A stretch of 64,000 bases of DNA. It comes from Pseudomonas sp. Bout1 (lineage in GTDB: Bacteria > Pseudomonadota > Gammaproteobacteria > Pseudomonadales > Pseudomonadaceae). A program made the translations under genes and the position numbers. The notes beneath the pieces are model-generated. The model ran no database searches, had not been told where the DNA came from, and saw only the letters and a program-made list of their open reading frames with translations. Within the stretch, counting starts at the first letter, position 1; the number at the start of each line of letters is the position of its first letter. Location: contig NZ_JAVIWK010000001.1 in assembly GCF_034314165.1 (NCBI RefSeq), positions 1,441,001-1,505,000 on the forward strand. Reading direction: 5' to 3'. Positions 20,114 to 36,126 of this stretch are shown piece after piece.

Positions 20114-21442
20114 ATGAAACCCTTCAAGCCGAGCCTGTCCCTAAAACTTCTGCAAGCCCTCGCGCCCTGGCGCAAAGCCCCGACTTGGCATATCGCCTTT
20201 TCTGGCGGCCTCGACTCCACTGTCCTGCTACACCTTTTGGCCACTCTGGCCAAAACCGAAAAACTCCCACCACTCAGCGCGCTCCATATCCACCATGGGT
20301 TGCAAGCTGCGGCTGATGCGTGGCCGGATCATTGTCAGACCGTATGCGATGCCTTGGGCGTGTCACTGCGGATCATCCACGTGCAGGTACAGCCCGGCGC
20401 AAGTCTTGAGCGCGCCGCCCGTGAGGCGCGGTATCAAGCGTTTGCCGAGGCCACCGGGGCAGGGGCGGTGCTGGTCACGGCCCAGCACCGCGACGACCAG
20501 GCCGAAACCTTGCTGTTTCGCTTGTTGCGCGGCGCGGGTGTGCGTGGGTTGGCGGCAATGCCTGCGCAGCGCCCAATGGGCGCGGGTTTTTTGGTGCGAC
20601 CCTTGCTGGATGTATCTCGCGCCGACCTGGAGGCCTACGCCCGCGAGCAACAATTGAGCTGGATCGAAGACCCTTCCAACGCTGATCCGCGTTTTTCCCG
20701 CAATTACTTGCGCCACCATGTTTTTGCGCAGTTGACCGAGCGCTGGCCCCAGGCTGTCAGCACCATGGCCCGTAGCGCCGAACACTTGAGCGAAGCCCAT
20801 GGCCTGCTCGAAGAACTGGCACAAATGGACCTGCTGGCCGCCAGCCAGGCTTCGGCATTTCCCTGGCTGGCGTTGCCGTCGCTGGCACTTGAACCGCTTT
20901 GCGCGCTCTCTGAGGCCCGCCAGCGCAATGCGCTGAGGCATTGGCTGGCACCGCTGACCCGCTTGCCCGACAGCGAGCACTGGGCCGGTTGGCAGGCCTT
21001 GCGCGATGCCAAGGAAGACGCACAGCCGCTGTGGTGCCTGGCCGATGGCCAGTTACACCGTTGCGCTGGGCATATCTGGTGGTTACCCGCCAGTTGGTCG
21101 GAATTTTCAGACGCGCCGGTGAGCTGGCCACACCCGCAAAACCCACTACAGTTATCCGGTAACGGCCAACTGCATTTCAGCGGCAGCGCGCCCGAAGGGA
21201 CCTTGAGCATCCGTTATCGCCAGGGCGGCGAAATCATCGAGTTGCCAGGCCGGGGCCGGCGCGACCTGAAGCGGTTGCTTAACGAAAGTGCGGTGCCAGG
21301 CTTCATCCGTGGCAGATTGCCGCTGCTGTATCAGGGCCAACAATTGCTGGCTGTGGCCAACCTGCCGGGGCTTTCGGCAGGTCGCCATAACGGCTGGCAA
21401 TTACATTGGATGCCACCAACCTGCGATCAAGGTTTGAGCTGA
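20114..21442 (+). CDS. tilS: tRNA(Ile)-lysidine synthase
   Basis: Converts the wobble cytidine of tRNA-Ile(CAU) to lysidine so that it reads AUA. The N-type PP-loop is S30-GGLDST-35. The N-terminal ATPase domain is followed by the bacterial TilS middle and C-terminal domains. Start 20114 (MKPFKPSLSLKLL) is chosen because an earlier in-frame ATG would place coding sequence inside the REP element. It has 442 residues, usual for pseudomonads. It follows accA in the conserved order. Confidence 0.95.
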   Translation: MKPFKPSLSLKLLQALAPWRKAPTWHIAFSGGLDSTVLLHLLATLAKTEKLPPLSALHIHHGLQAAADAWPDHCQTVCDALGVSLRIIHVQVQPGASLERAAREARYQAFAEATGAGAVLVTAQHRDDQAETLLFRLLRGAGVRGLAAMPAQRPMGAGFLVRPLLDVSRADLEAYAREQQLSWIEDPSNADPRFSRNYLRHHVFAQLTERWPQAVSTMARSAEHLSEAHGLLEELAQMDLLAASQASAFPWLALPSLALEPLCALSEARQRNALRHWLAPLTRLPDSEHWAGWQALRDAKEDAQPLWCLADGQLHRCAGHIWWLPASWSEFSDAPVSWPHPQNPLQLSGNGQLHFSGSAPEGTLSIRYRQGGEIIELPGRGRRDLKRLLNESAVPGFIRGRLPLLYQGQQLLAVANLPGLSAGRHNGWQLHWMPPTCDQGLS

Positions 21443-21694
21443 TAGAGCCTTTCCGGTAGACTACGCTCCCTTCTTGATACAACTTCTGTGGATTCGCCTG
21501 AATCGCAGCAGTTGCCGATTACCAAGCAGTCTTTGCTGGGCGATTCCAAAAAATGTGTAGCGATCAACGTACCGGTGTTTCATTGCTGGTCTGTCACAAC
21601 GCGGCGGTTTTTTTGAAAGGTGCACTGTGATTAATGCAGGTGATCGGGGGCTTCGGCCTTCCTTCGCTTTCCCCGGCGGCTCGGACCGCTTTAA

Positions 21695-24198
<2,504 letters not shown>

Positions 24199-24215
24199 TA
24201 TCGGCGAACCAATTT

Positions 24216-24300
24216 CTGTAGGAGCCGGCTTGCCGGCGATGGCGCCCTCAAGCCTTGCGGCGATGCAGCCGGCCTCATCGCCGGCAAGCCGACTCCTACA
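24216..24300. repeat. REP palindrome pair between kdsA and eno
   Basis: Inverted REP cores: CTGTAGGAGCCGGCTTGCC at the left, and GGCAAGCCGACTCCTACA at the right. Its position 17 bp after kdsA suggests a 3'-end stabilising or terminating role. Confidence 0.9.
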
Positions 24301-24339
24301 AAAAGCAATGTGACCCACAAGTTATATCGAGCGGTATAG

Positions 24340-25662
<1,323 letters not shown>

Positions 25663-25743
25663 TTGTTAAATGGTAAAAGGTCAGCGGATTACGTCGGAAA
25701 AATCACGACAACGTGAATTTCGACGCTAATCTCATGACTAACA

Positions 25744-25775
25744 AGCACAAGCCTGGTTAATCCAGGCTTCGTGCT
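25744..25775 (+). terminator. Hairpin between eno and ftsB
   Basis: Stem AAGCCTGG / CCAGGCTT (25749-25769) with loop TTAAT, extended outward by GCAC/GTGC. It has no clear T-run, so it may be a Rho-assisted end or an RNA stabiliser and not a classic terminator. Confidence 0.4.
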
Positions 25776-25833
25776 ATCAGTTGCTTCAAAAGTTTTGCAT
25801 GGCTGTCTTTTTTCACTGGATACCCGATATTCG

Positions 25834-26112
25834 ATGCGCAGTCCCAATTGGTTGTTCCTCGTCTTGCTCTTGCTGCTGGCTGGCCTGCAGTACCGCCTAT
25901 GGGTGGGGAACGGCAGCTTGGCGCAGGTCACCGAACTGACCCAGCAAATTGCCGCACAGCACGCCGAAAACGAGGTGTTGCTGGAGCGCAACCGTGTGCT
26001 CGACGCTGAAGTGCTTGAACTGAAAAAAGGCATGGAGACCGTTGAAGAACGGGCTCGCCATGAGTTGGGCATGGTCAAGGAGGGCGAGACCCTCTACCAG
26101 TTGGCCCAATGA
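25834..26112 (+). CDS. ftsB: Cell division protein FtsB
   Basis: Small bitopic membrane protein of the FtsQLB divisome complex. The 92 residues have a short cytoplasmic tail, one hydrophobic segment (about 6-20, WLFLVLLLLLAGLQYRLW) and a periplasmic coiled coil with regularly spaced leucines. An in-frame ATG at 25771 would add 21 residues ahead of the membrane segment with no homologous counterpart, so 25834 is preferred. It overlaps ispD by ATGA. Confidence 0.95.
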   Translation: MRSPNWLFLVLLLLLAGLQYRLWVGNGSLAQVTELTQQIAAQHAENEVLLERNRVLDAEVLELKKGMETVEERARHELGMVKEGETLYQLAQ

Positions 26113-26816
26113 GCATTTCCTCACCGGCCTTCTGGGCCGTGATTCCTGCCGCGGGCGTGGGTGCCCGTATGGCCGCGGACCGTCCCAAGCAATACTTGCA
26201 ACTGGGCGGGCGCACTATTCTCGAACACAGCCTTGGCTGTTTCCTCGACCATCCAGGTCTCAAGGGACTGGTGGTCAGCGTTGCGATTGATGACCCTTAC
26301 TGGCCGGCCCTGGCTTGTGCAACCGACCCGCGTATTGTGCGCGTGGACGGCGGCGATGAGCGATCCGGCTCGGTACTCAATGCCTTGCTTTACCTGCACG
26401 GCCAGGGCGCCAGCGACGACGACTGGGTGCTGGTGCACGATGCAGCCCGCCCAAACCTCAGCCGCGCGGACCTCGACAAGCTGCTCTTTGAACTGGCCGA
26501 CGACGCCGTGGGTGGCCTGCTGGCAGTGCCGGCGCGGGACACCCTCAAGCGTGCCGACAAACACGGGCGCGTGCTGGAAACTGTCGATCGTGCTCCGATT
26601 TGGCAGGCCTATACCCCACAGATGTTCCGCCTGGGCGCCTTGCACCGCGCATTGGCCGACAGCCTGGTCTCGGACGTGGTGATCACCGACGAAGCGTCGG
26701 CCATGGAGTGGGCCGGGCACGCGCCGCGCCTGATCGAAGGCCGCAGCGACAATCTCAAGGTCACCCGCCCCGAAGACCTCGAATGGCTGCGACAGCGTCG
26801 GGCTTTTCAAGCCTGA
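26109..26816 (+). CDS. ispD: 2-C-methyl-D-erythritol 4-phosphate cytidylyltransferase
   Basis: Third step of the MEP isoprenoid pathway, forming CDP-ME from MEP and CTP. The nucleotide-binding N-terminus IPAAGVGARMAADRPKQYL is intact, as are the VHDAARP and RAPIWQAYTPQMFR motifs. It has 235 residues. In many genomes ispD and ispF are adjacent; here the toxin-like gene and gfnR-adhC-fghA lie between them. It is convergent with the toxin-like gene, only 9 bp away. Confidence 0.97.
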   Translation: MSISSPAFWAVIPAAGVGARMAADRPKQYLQLGGRTILEHSLGCFLDHPGLKGLVVSVAIDDPYWPALACATDPRIVRVDGGDERSGSVLNALLYLHGQGASDDDWVLVHDAARPNLSRADLDKLLFELADDAVGGLLAVPARDTLKRADKHGRVLETVDRAPIWQAYTPQMFRLGALHRALADSLVSDVVITDEASAMEWAGHAPRLIEGRSDNLKVTRPEDLEWLRQRRAFQA

Positions 26817-26825
26817 TTGCACGCC

Positions 26826-29800
26826 TCAGTCGCTGACCTCCTCTAACCCCGGCTGGGCTTTCAGCGCCTCTACCAGGGCTGGCACGTTCGCGAACGGTTG
26901 TTTATCGACCGCCCAGCCCGGCGATGTAATGGAGACCATCGATCCCAACTGATTGACCGTGAAGGTCTGGAGGTCTCCTCGGCGTGCCCGGTAATGGACC
27001 CGCGCCGGCATGCCCTCGCTGGCAGCCGACAGCAGGAATTGTCCTGGTCGGGTCAGCCGGGTTTCCGGGGTCGTTGCTACTTGGCGGTGTGAGGGGCCGG
27101 GTTGTCCCGCCGCAATTCGTTGCAGCGTAGTGGGGTCTACCCGCAACACGAGATCGGCTTTGACGGTCGCCTCGCCTTTGCCAATACCCAGGCCCAACGT
27201 ATCTCCCGGATCTACCTCAATCCCCAGGCGTTGCCCGGCCCTGGCATCTTTCACGCGCAGCCCGATGCTGCCAGTCAGCTCGGCAAGCCCCGGCGTTCCC
27301 CGGAAAGTATTGGTATGACTGTTGCCTACCAGTGCAATCCATTTCCCCGGGCGACGTTTAGTCGTCTGGACCCATTGAATTACCTCGGTGGCATAAAAAT
27401 TCATCAATTGCTGGCGCAGGGTACCGTCGGCGTCGGCCATGCCCTTGACCATGTAACTGGCGGTGCAGTCGATGGGTTGGATTTTGATACCGGCGTCCCG
27501 GGCCTTGATGATGACGTTTTGAAACGAGTAATACGTATCTGTGAGTGGCGGGTAGATAGCCTTGAGGTAGTTTTTGAGCTCGTCGGACATTGGCGTGCCC
27601 TTGGACCTGTAGAACGCCTTCAACAAAGGTAAATGCACGTCTGTCAGTAAATGCTCGAAGTAGAGGCGCTTGACGCCAATGCGGGCGAGCATGTGCATAT
27701 TATCGATCAGGATCGCCTTGCTCGACAGGTCACCATGACTTTCGCCCAGGACCACGCCATCACTGACGCCGAACAGTTTTGAGATGATGCCGGATTGTGA
27801 TTCGCTCAGGGTGAAGCTCGGCAGCGGCGGCCTTGCCAGCGGCAAAGACGGCGAATCGAAGAATATTGCGGCGTCTTGCGCCAGTTTGTTTCTCTTTTCG
27901 AAGAACAGCTTGCGGGCGTCTCTAAGCAATTGCAGGCCTGCGCCAAAGGGTTCGTATTCTTCGTTAAATTTACTGCTGTCATGCAACATCCCGGCAAGCG
28001 TATCGCGCATCGAGGCCGGCATTTCGTAGCCGCTGAAAAAGGTCGTGTCGGTTGTGCCACCCAGCACCCGGTAGATTTTTTGCCAGGCATTACGAAACGG
28101 CGCGCCGCCACTCAACCCTGCCCGGCGCCATTTGAGGTCCGGGCCTTGGATGGCATACAGCCCGGTCGACTGGACACGTCGCGGGTCTACCGGGTCACTG
28201 ATGAACAGTTCGAAAAGGCCACCGTCATTTGGCGCGGTGTAGGTCATGAAGGCATCGCCGTCGATCTTCACGATCTGCAACCCACTGGGGTGGTGAGCCG
28301 GCACCAGCGTGCGGCCCGGCGATTCGCCTGTGGTGGCCGCGGCTGGCAGTGCACTCGCACTGATCTGGCCATCGGTTTCCCGTACGGCTTTGCCCAGGCC
28401 GACCCGAATCTTGTTCAGTGTGGTGATGGCGGTGCCGATGCCGTGCAATACCACCGGCGAAGCATTCAGGGCGCCGAACGTAATACGTTCGCTGGCCTGC
28501 GGCTTGCCTTTGATCACGTCGTCGGCGCCTATGGCCATTTCAACTGAACCTGCGGTGATAAAGCAAAATTCTGCCAACAATGCCGTGCCCATCGCCAGGG
28601 CGATGGGGATCGCCAGCAAGCAAGCCTTTTCCAGGGCGTCGATGGTCTGCGCCTTGCGAATATCCAGGGGCGAGGTGATGGTGTTTGCCGCCATCTTTGA
28701 AATACGTGCGCGTATTTGCCGGGCCATATAGTCGAAGGGGTTGCCGCCCAGCGCCGGGTAACCGGGGTTGTTTATGTATTGCTCGGGGTCCCAATAGTTG
28801 TTGTGCAGCAAGCGGTTGAACAAACCGGCTGCCGGGGCGCTGTCAGGAAACAGGCTGATGCCTATCAGGGCCTCCTCCACGCCGCTGTAGATATACCCGG
28901 AATCGACGGTGTCCGGGTCGAAATAGGCCACCAAGGCTTTGCGAAGCGTAGGGTCTTTGGCCGCGCCCGCCAGCCATTTCCTCATTGACGCCGGGTTATT
29001 GAAACCATGGAAAGGCGAAGAGTTACCCGGAATGTAGAGCAAGGTGATCTGGCTCTGCTTATCCGTGATGGTAAGGAGGGAGGTTGCTTCAGCGTTATGG
29101 ATGCGTAGCAGCCGTAGATCAAGGTGGGTGTCAGGGCGGTAGGGTGCCTGCAAGTCCTCAAGGGTCAGGCTGCTCAGGTCCTTGTTGGCGGGCATGCCTG
29201 CCGCCCTGGCCGCCAGTTGCACCTCGTCCTGGGTCAGTGTCAGTTCTACGGCCTGGCTCAGGTATGCCTCGATGAACGCCGTTCGCATCAGCGTCTTGTA
29301 GTTTTCCAGGTGCATGCCCCAGAAAGCCTGTAACGCCTCGTCGTAGGCTGTATCGAAATGGCTGTTGCGGACAAAGTCGCGAAAGGTGGCGGGCACGATG
29401 TCTGATTGAGTACGGCGGTCGTACACCTGGGGATGGCTCTTGTGGTAAATCGCCTCATAGCGCATCGGCGGGATCCAGCCCGCGGCGATGAATTCTTCGT
29501 TGAACATGGCCGGGATGCGGTTATCCATCAGGCGCGGCAGCTCTTTGACCACGTTGAAGTACGGTGCGGTGGTGGAAAACCCGGTGGTATTGATTATCCC
29601 GCCGGCGGCGATGGGTGCGCTGCAGATCATCGCTTCGGTCAGGCTCATGGATTGGACGACCGCTGCGGTAAAGGGCGCGTGCGGATCGTCGGTGTTGTAC
29701 TCAAGGGTGGTCAGCAGCAGTGCGTCGGGTTCCAGGGTTTCCTGGCTGAGGGGTTGGGCACTGTCGCGAATTAACCGGGCGGCCACTTCGGCTGGCACCG

Positions 29801-29867
29801 GGAAATCATTCAGGACCTTGCGGATAAAGTGGTTGATACGTTGAAGCTGTGCCGCGTTGGGGATCAT
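26826..29867 (-). CDS. Toxin-like protein: DUF6543-type N-terminus, membrane helix and EreA/ChaN-like C-terminal domain
   Basis: A 1013-residue protein with AGAAGG about 9 bp before the ATG at 29867. Residues about 50-400 (for example WIPPMRYEAIYHKSHPQVYD at 131-150) resemble the DUF6543 region of large Pseudomonas toxin-like proteins. One strongly hydrophobic stretch lies at 413-438. Residues about 690-880 carry GESHG (708-712), YFEHL (736-740), QPIDC (797-801) and VGNSHT (847-852). This spacing of E, H, E and H fits the EreA/ChaN/Tiki fold, the fold of the MARTX Ras/Rap1 protease domain and of one Pasteurella multocida toxin domain. No signal peptide, immunity gene or secretion gene is nearby. 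The family assignment is from motif recognition; target and activity are unknown. It lies alone on the - strand inside a conserved + strand order, suggesting gain by transfer. Confidence 0.7.
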   Translation of the reverse strand: MIPNAAQLQRINHFIRKVLNDFPVPAEVAARLIRDSAQPLSQETLEPDALLLTTLEYNTDDPHAPFTAAVVQSMSLTEAMICSAPIAAGGIINTTGFSTTAPYFNVVKELPRLMDNRIPAMFNEEFIAAGWIPPMRYEAIYHKSHPQVYDRRTQSDIVPATFRDFVRNSHFDTAYDEALQAFWGMHLENYKTLMRTAFIEAYLSQAVELTLTQDEVQLAARAAGMPANKDLSSLTLEDLQAPYRPDTHLDLRLLRIHNAEATSLLTITDKQSQITLLYIPGNSSPFHGFNNPASMRKWLAGAAKDPTLRKALVAYFDPDTVDSGYIYSGVEEALIGISLFPDSAPAAGLFNRLLHNNYWDPEQYINNPGYPALGGNPFDYMARQIRARISKMAANTITSPLDIRKAQTIDALEKACLLAIPIALAMGTALLAEFCFITAGSVEMAIGADDVIKGKPQASERITFGALNASPVVLHGIGTAITTLNKIRVGLGKAVRETDGQISASALPAAATTGESPGRTLVPAHHPSGLQIVKIDGDAFMTYTAPNDGGLFELFISDPVDPRRVQSTGLYAIQGPDLKWRRAGLSGGAPFRNAWQKIYRVLGGTTDTTFFSGYEMPASMRDTLAGMLHDSSKFNEEYEPFGAGLQLLRDARKLFFEKRNKLAQDAAIFFDSPSLPLARPPLPSFTLSESQSGIISKLFGVSDGVVLGESHGDLSSKAILIDNMHMLARIGVKRLYFEHLLTDVHLPLLKAFYRSKGTPMSDELKNYLKAIYPPLTDTYYSFQNVIIKARDAGIKIQPIDCTASYMVKGMADADGTLRQQLMNFYATEVIQWVQTTKRRPGKWIALVGNSHTNTFRGTPGLAELTGSIGLRVKDARAGQRLGIEVDPGDTLGLGIGKGEATVKADLVLRVDPTTLQRIAAGQPGPSHRQVATTPETRLTRPGQFLLSAASEGMPARVHYRARRGDLQTFTVNQLGSMVSITSPGWAVDKQPFANVPALVEALKAQPGLEEVSD

Positions 29868-29949
29868 CGGTATGCCTTCTGGCGCTGGGAGCAGCGCGTA
29901 TTTGCAGGCAATACCGTACCGGGCAGGCGTTACTTATTGAGGCCGGCAT

Positions 29950-30843
29950 TTACAGATAGACCGGGTTTTTGCCCAGGCCTTCCTTGAGGAAATCCACCAG
30001 CTTGCGCACTTTCGGTGACAGATGGCGTTGCTGCGGATACAGCGCCCACACCGCTGTATTCGGCGGCTGGTGAGCCTCGAGCAGCGAGACCAGGGCGCCA
30101 CTGTGCAAGGATTCCAGCACGTAATAGTCGGGCAACTGGCAGAGCCCGGTGCCCTGCAACGCTGCATCCAGTACGGCTTGCCCACTGTTGCAGCGCCAGT
30201 TTCCCTGCACGCGCTGGGAGAACTCCCGCCCGTCCTGTTTGAGTTGCCAGATATCCGAGCTGCCAATCAGGCAGTTATGCCGGCTGAGTTCCGACAAGCT
30301 GTGGGGGCGGCCATACCGCTCAAGGTAGGCGGGCGAGGCGCACAGGTACATGCGCCTGGGCGCCAGTCGGCTGGCAACCATCCGCGAGTCGGCAAGGCGC
30401 CCCAGGCGAATGGCCAGGTCCAGGCCTTCGTGGACCAGGTCGAGTGGGCGGTTGGTCAGCTCGATGTCCACGCGCAGTTGTGGGTACAAGCCCATGAATC
30501 GCGTGACCAATGGGGCGATAAAGCGCTCACCATAGGCCACCGCGCAGGTCATGCGCAGCATGCCCTTGGGCTCGCTGGCGAGGTCGCCCACGGCGCGCAG
30601 GGCTTCCTCGCGGCCGTCCTGCAAGCGTTGGCAGTGTTGCAGAAACGTCTGGCCGGCCTCGGTGAGCGTCACGCGCCGGGTGCTGCGATACAGCAGGCGC
30701 GTTTGCAGTCGTTCTTCCAGCCGGGCGACCTGGCGGCTGATATGAGAGGACGACACCCCCAGGCGCTCTGCGGCTGCAGTGAATTGGCTGCACTCGGCCA
30801 CGGCGACAAACTCGTCGATGCCTTCCCAGCGGTTTTCCAACAT
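29950..30843 (-). CDS. gfnR: LysR-family regulator of formaldehyde detoxification (GfnR-like)
   Basis: An N-terminal winged helix-turn-helix (about 6-65, GVSSSHISRQVARLEERL) is followed by a periplasmic-binding-like effector domain. Start 30843 (MLENRWEGIDEFVAVAEC) is chosen over an ATG 13 codons upstream because it fits the family N-terminus. It is divergent from adhC across 109 bp, and in P. aeruginosa the LysR gene in this position (gfnR) controls adhC and fghA. It has 297 residues. The effector is probably a formaldehyde-glutathione adduct or related signal; that is inferred from context. Confidence 0.85.
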   Translation of the reverse strand: MLENRWEGIDEFVAVAECSQFTAAAERLGVSSSHISRQVARLEERLQTRLLYRSTRRVTLTEAGQTFLQHCQRLQDGREEALRAVGDLASEPKGMLRMTCAVAYGERFIAPLVTRFMGLYPQLRVDIELTNRPLDLVHEGLDLAIRLGRLADSRMVASRLAPRRMYLCASPAYLERYGRPHSLSELSRHNCLIGSSDIWQLKQDGREFSQRVQGNWRCNSGQAVLDAALQGTGLCQLPDYYVLESLHSGALVSLLEAHQPPNTAVWALYPQQRHLSPKVRKLVDFLKEGLGKNPVYL

Positions 30844-30868
30844 GGTGATTATCCCTGTACAGCAATAA

Positions 30869-32065
<1,197 letters not shown>

Positions 32066-32073
32066 GGTCGGCC

Positions 32074-32919
32074 ATGAGTCTGGAAAACCTGTCGTGCCAG
32101 AAGAGCTTCGGTGGCTGGCATAAACGCTACAAGCATCATTCCGATGTGCTCGGTTGCGACATGACCTTTGCCGTTTACCTGCCGCCACAAGCGGAGCAGG
32201 GCGGCACGTTGCCGGTGCTGTACTGGCTGTCGGGGCTGACCTGCACCGACGAGAACTTCATGCAGAAGGCCGGCGCCCAGCGCATGGCCGCCGAGCTGGG
32301 GTTGATCATCGTCGCCCCGGACACCAGCCCTCGTGGGCCGGGTGTGCCGGGCGACCCGGACAATGCCTGGGATTTCGGCCTCGGTGCCGGTTTTTATCTG
32401 AATGCCACCCAGGAACCCTGGGCCCAGCACTATCGGATGCATGACTACGTGGTGCAGGAATTGCCGGCATTGGTCGAGGCGCATTTCCCGGCTTCGGCCA
32501 AGCGCGGCATCAGCGGCCACTCCATGGGCGGTCATGGGGCGCTGGTGTGCGCCTTGCGCAACCCCGGGCGCTATCAGTCGGTGTCGGCGTTCTCGCCGAT
32601 CAACAACCCGATGGATTGCCCGTGGGGCCAGAAGGCGTTCTCCCGTTACCTCGGGGAAGAGCGCTCCAAATGGCGCGAATGGGATGCCTGCGTGTTGATC
32701 AGCGAAGCCTCGGAAAAGCTGCCACTGCTGGTGGACCAGGGCGATCGCGACGATTTCCTCGCGGTGCAGCTCAAGCCTGAGGCCTTGCAACAAGCGGCCA
32801 AGGCGGCCAACCACCCGCTCAAGCTGCGACTGCAACCGGGCTATGACCACAGCTACTTCTTTATTGCCAGCTTCATCGAAGACCACTTACGCCATCACGC
32901 ACACGCTTTGCTCGGTTAA
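32074..32919 (+). CDS. fghA: S-formylglutathione hydrolase
   Basis: Serine esterase that hydrolyses S-formylglutathione to formate and glutathione. Alpha/beta hydrolase with nucleophile S150 in [10 protein letters not shown]. The substrate-site sequence [12 protein letters not shown] and the C-terminal catalytic His in GYDHSYFF are intact. It has 281 residues. It is co-transcribed with adhC; the pair ends at a terminator at 32945-32973. Confidence 0.96.
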   Translation: MSLENLSCQKSFGGWHKRYKHHSDVLGCDMTFAVYLPPQAEQGGTLPVLYWLSGLTCTDENFMQKAGAQRMAAELGLIIVAPDTSPRGPGVPGDPDNAWDFGLGAGFYLNATQEPWAQHYRMHDYVVQELPALVEAHFPASAKRGISGHSMGGHGALVCALRNPGRYQSVSAFSPINNPMDCPWGQKAFSRYLGEERSKWREWDACVLISEASEKLPLLVDQGDRDDFLAVQLKPEALQQAAKAANHPLKLRLQPGYDHSYFFIASFIEDHLRHHAHALLG

Positions 32920-32944
32920 TGTGAGGCAAAAGTAGGTAGAATCA

Positions 32945-32973
32945 CGCCCTGAATTAAATCGGGGCGTTTTTTT
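32945..32973 (+). terminator. Intrinsic terminator abutting the ispF start codon
   Basis: Stem CGCCC (32945-32949) / GGGCG (32962-32966), followed by seven T residues that end exactly at the ATG of ispF. It would end the adhC-fghA transcript. It also leaves ispF without a free Shine-Dalgarno sequence. Confidence 0.7.
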
Positions 32974-33447
32974 ATGCGTATTGGCCACGGCTACGATGTG
33001 CACCGTTTCGCCGAAGGCGATTTCATCACCCTGGGCGGTGTGCGAATCGCGCACCACCATGGGTTGCTGGCTCATTCCGACGGCGACGTAGTGCTGCATG
33101 CCTTGAGCGATGCCTTGCTCGGCGCCGCCGCGTTGGGCGACATCGGCAAGCACTTTCCGGACACCGACCCCACCTTCAAGGGCGCGGACAGCCGCGTGCT
33201 GCTGCGTCACGTGGTCGGTTTGATCCACGCCAAGGGCTGGAAGGTCGGCAATGTCGACAACACCATCGTCGCCCAGGCGCCCAAGATGGCCCCGCATATC
33301 GAATCGATGCGCGCGCTGATTGCCGCAGATCTTCAAGTTGAGTTGGATCAAGTGAACGTAAAAGCCACCACCACCGAAAAGCTCGGGTTTACCGGCCGCG
33401 AAGAGGGCATTGCGGTGCACGCCGTTGCCTTGTTGCTGCGCGCATGA
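32974..33447 (+). CDS. ispF: 2-C-methyl-D-erythritol 2,4-cyclodiphosphate synthase
   Basis: Cyclises CDP-ME 2-phosphate to ME-cPP, fifth step of the MEP pathway. Metal ligands are in GYDVHRF near the N-terminus and in [19 protein letters not shown]; the C-terminal [16 protein letters not shown] is the family signature. It has 157 residues. The ATG directly follows a T-run of a hairpin and has no clear ribosome binding site, although the start agrees with the family N-terminus. Its stop overlaps truD (ATGA). Confidence 0.97.
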   Translation: MRIGHGYDVHRFAEGDFITLGGVRIAHHHGLLAHSDGDVVLHALSDALLGAAALGDIGKHFPDTDPTFKGADSRVLLRHVVGLIHAKGWKVGNVDNTIVAQAPKMAPHIESMRALIAADLQVELDQVNVKATTTEKLGFTGREEGIAVHAVALLLRA

Positions 33448-34489
33448 ATGATCTGCAATTGCTGGGCCCGCGTGCCTATGGCGAGGCCTTGGGCAGCGCT
33501 GTTCTGAAGGCTACCGCTGAAGATTTCCAGGTAGATGAAGTACTGGATATCCCGCTGACCGGCGAGGGTGAACACCTGTGGCTGTGGGTGGAAAAGCGCG
33601 GCCTGAATACCGAAGAAGCAGCGCGACGGATTGCCAAGGCCGCAGGCGTGCCGTTGCGCACCGTCAGCTACGCCGGGCTCAAGGACCGCCAGGCGCTGAC
33701 CCGCCAGTGGTTCAGCGTGCAGTTGCCGGGCAAGGCCGATCCGGACCTGAGCGGGGCGGAAAACGACACCCTCAAGATCCTCAAGATCGCCCGCCACAAG
33801 CGCAAGCTGCAGCGTGGCGCGCACTCGGCCAATGGCTTTACCTTGCGCCTGACCCAGTTTGCCGGCGATGCCGCGGCCATCGACGTGCGCCTGCAACTGA
33901 TCGCCAAACAAGGTATTCCCAACTATTTCGGCACCCAGCGTTTCGGTCATAACGGCGGCAACGTCGTCGATGCCCGTGACTGGGCTGCGCGCAAGGCCTT
34001 GCCGGAGCAGCGCAACGTGCGTTCGCGCCTGCTGTCGACGGCACGCAGCTTTCTGTTCAACAAAGTGCTGGCGGCGCGGGTAGCCGACGGTTCCTGGCAG
34101 CGCGCCCAGGTCGGCGATTTGCTGGCGTTTACCGACAGCCGCAGCTTTTTCCCGGCGGGGGAGGCTGAATGCAGCGACCCACGCCTGGCGATCCTCGACC
34201 TGCATCCCACCGGGCCGCAATGGGGCGAAGGCGATTCGCCTGCCACTGGCGCTACCCATGCGTTGGAGCAAGCGATTGCCGACGGTGAAGCCGACCTGCG
34301 CGATTGGCTGGTGAATGCCGGCATGAGCCAGGAGCGTCGCATTCTTCGACTGCCCATTGGCGGGTTGACGTGGCATTATCCCGAGCCTGACATTCTGCAA
34401 TTGGAATTCGTCCTGCCGGCTGGATGCTTCGCCACCGTATTGGTGCGCGAGCTTGTAGATCTGGTGCCGGTGGGGCAGACGGACAGCCC

Positions 34490-34502
<13 letters not shown>
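33444..34502 (+). CDS. truD: tRNA pseudouridine(13) synthase
   Basis: Makes pseudouridine at position 13 of tRNA-Glu. The catalytic aspartate is D81 in [12 protein letters not shown] pseudouridine synthase fold is interrupted by the TruD-specific insertion domain. It has 352 residues. It overlaps ispF by 4 bp and surE by 13 bp, so the ispF-truD-surE-pcm group is one coupled operon. Confidence 0.96.
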
Positions 34503-35916
<1,414 letters not shown>

Positions 35917-36126
35917 TCAATTATTCCTGCCTACTGAATTCTATTGCCGGGTATGTGTCTTACAGCGGGGTCTATTGAGTCAACATGATTGCTCGTGGGA
36001 ATTAAACATGATGAAAATTTCTTTAGAATCGTGTTTCCAGTAAAAACCCAACGGCCAGTTATACTTGCGTCATATTTCAAGCCTGATACAGGCGTTCATA
36101 GTCAGCCACCACAAAGGGAGCGGCGG

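Noticed and set aside
35989..36126. N-terminal extension of nlpD from an ATG at 35989
   Set aside because: It would bury the lipoprotein signal 76 residues inside the protein; the GTG at 36127 with AAGGGAG fits.
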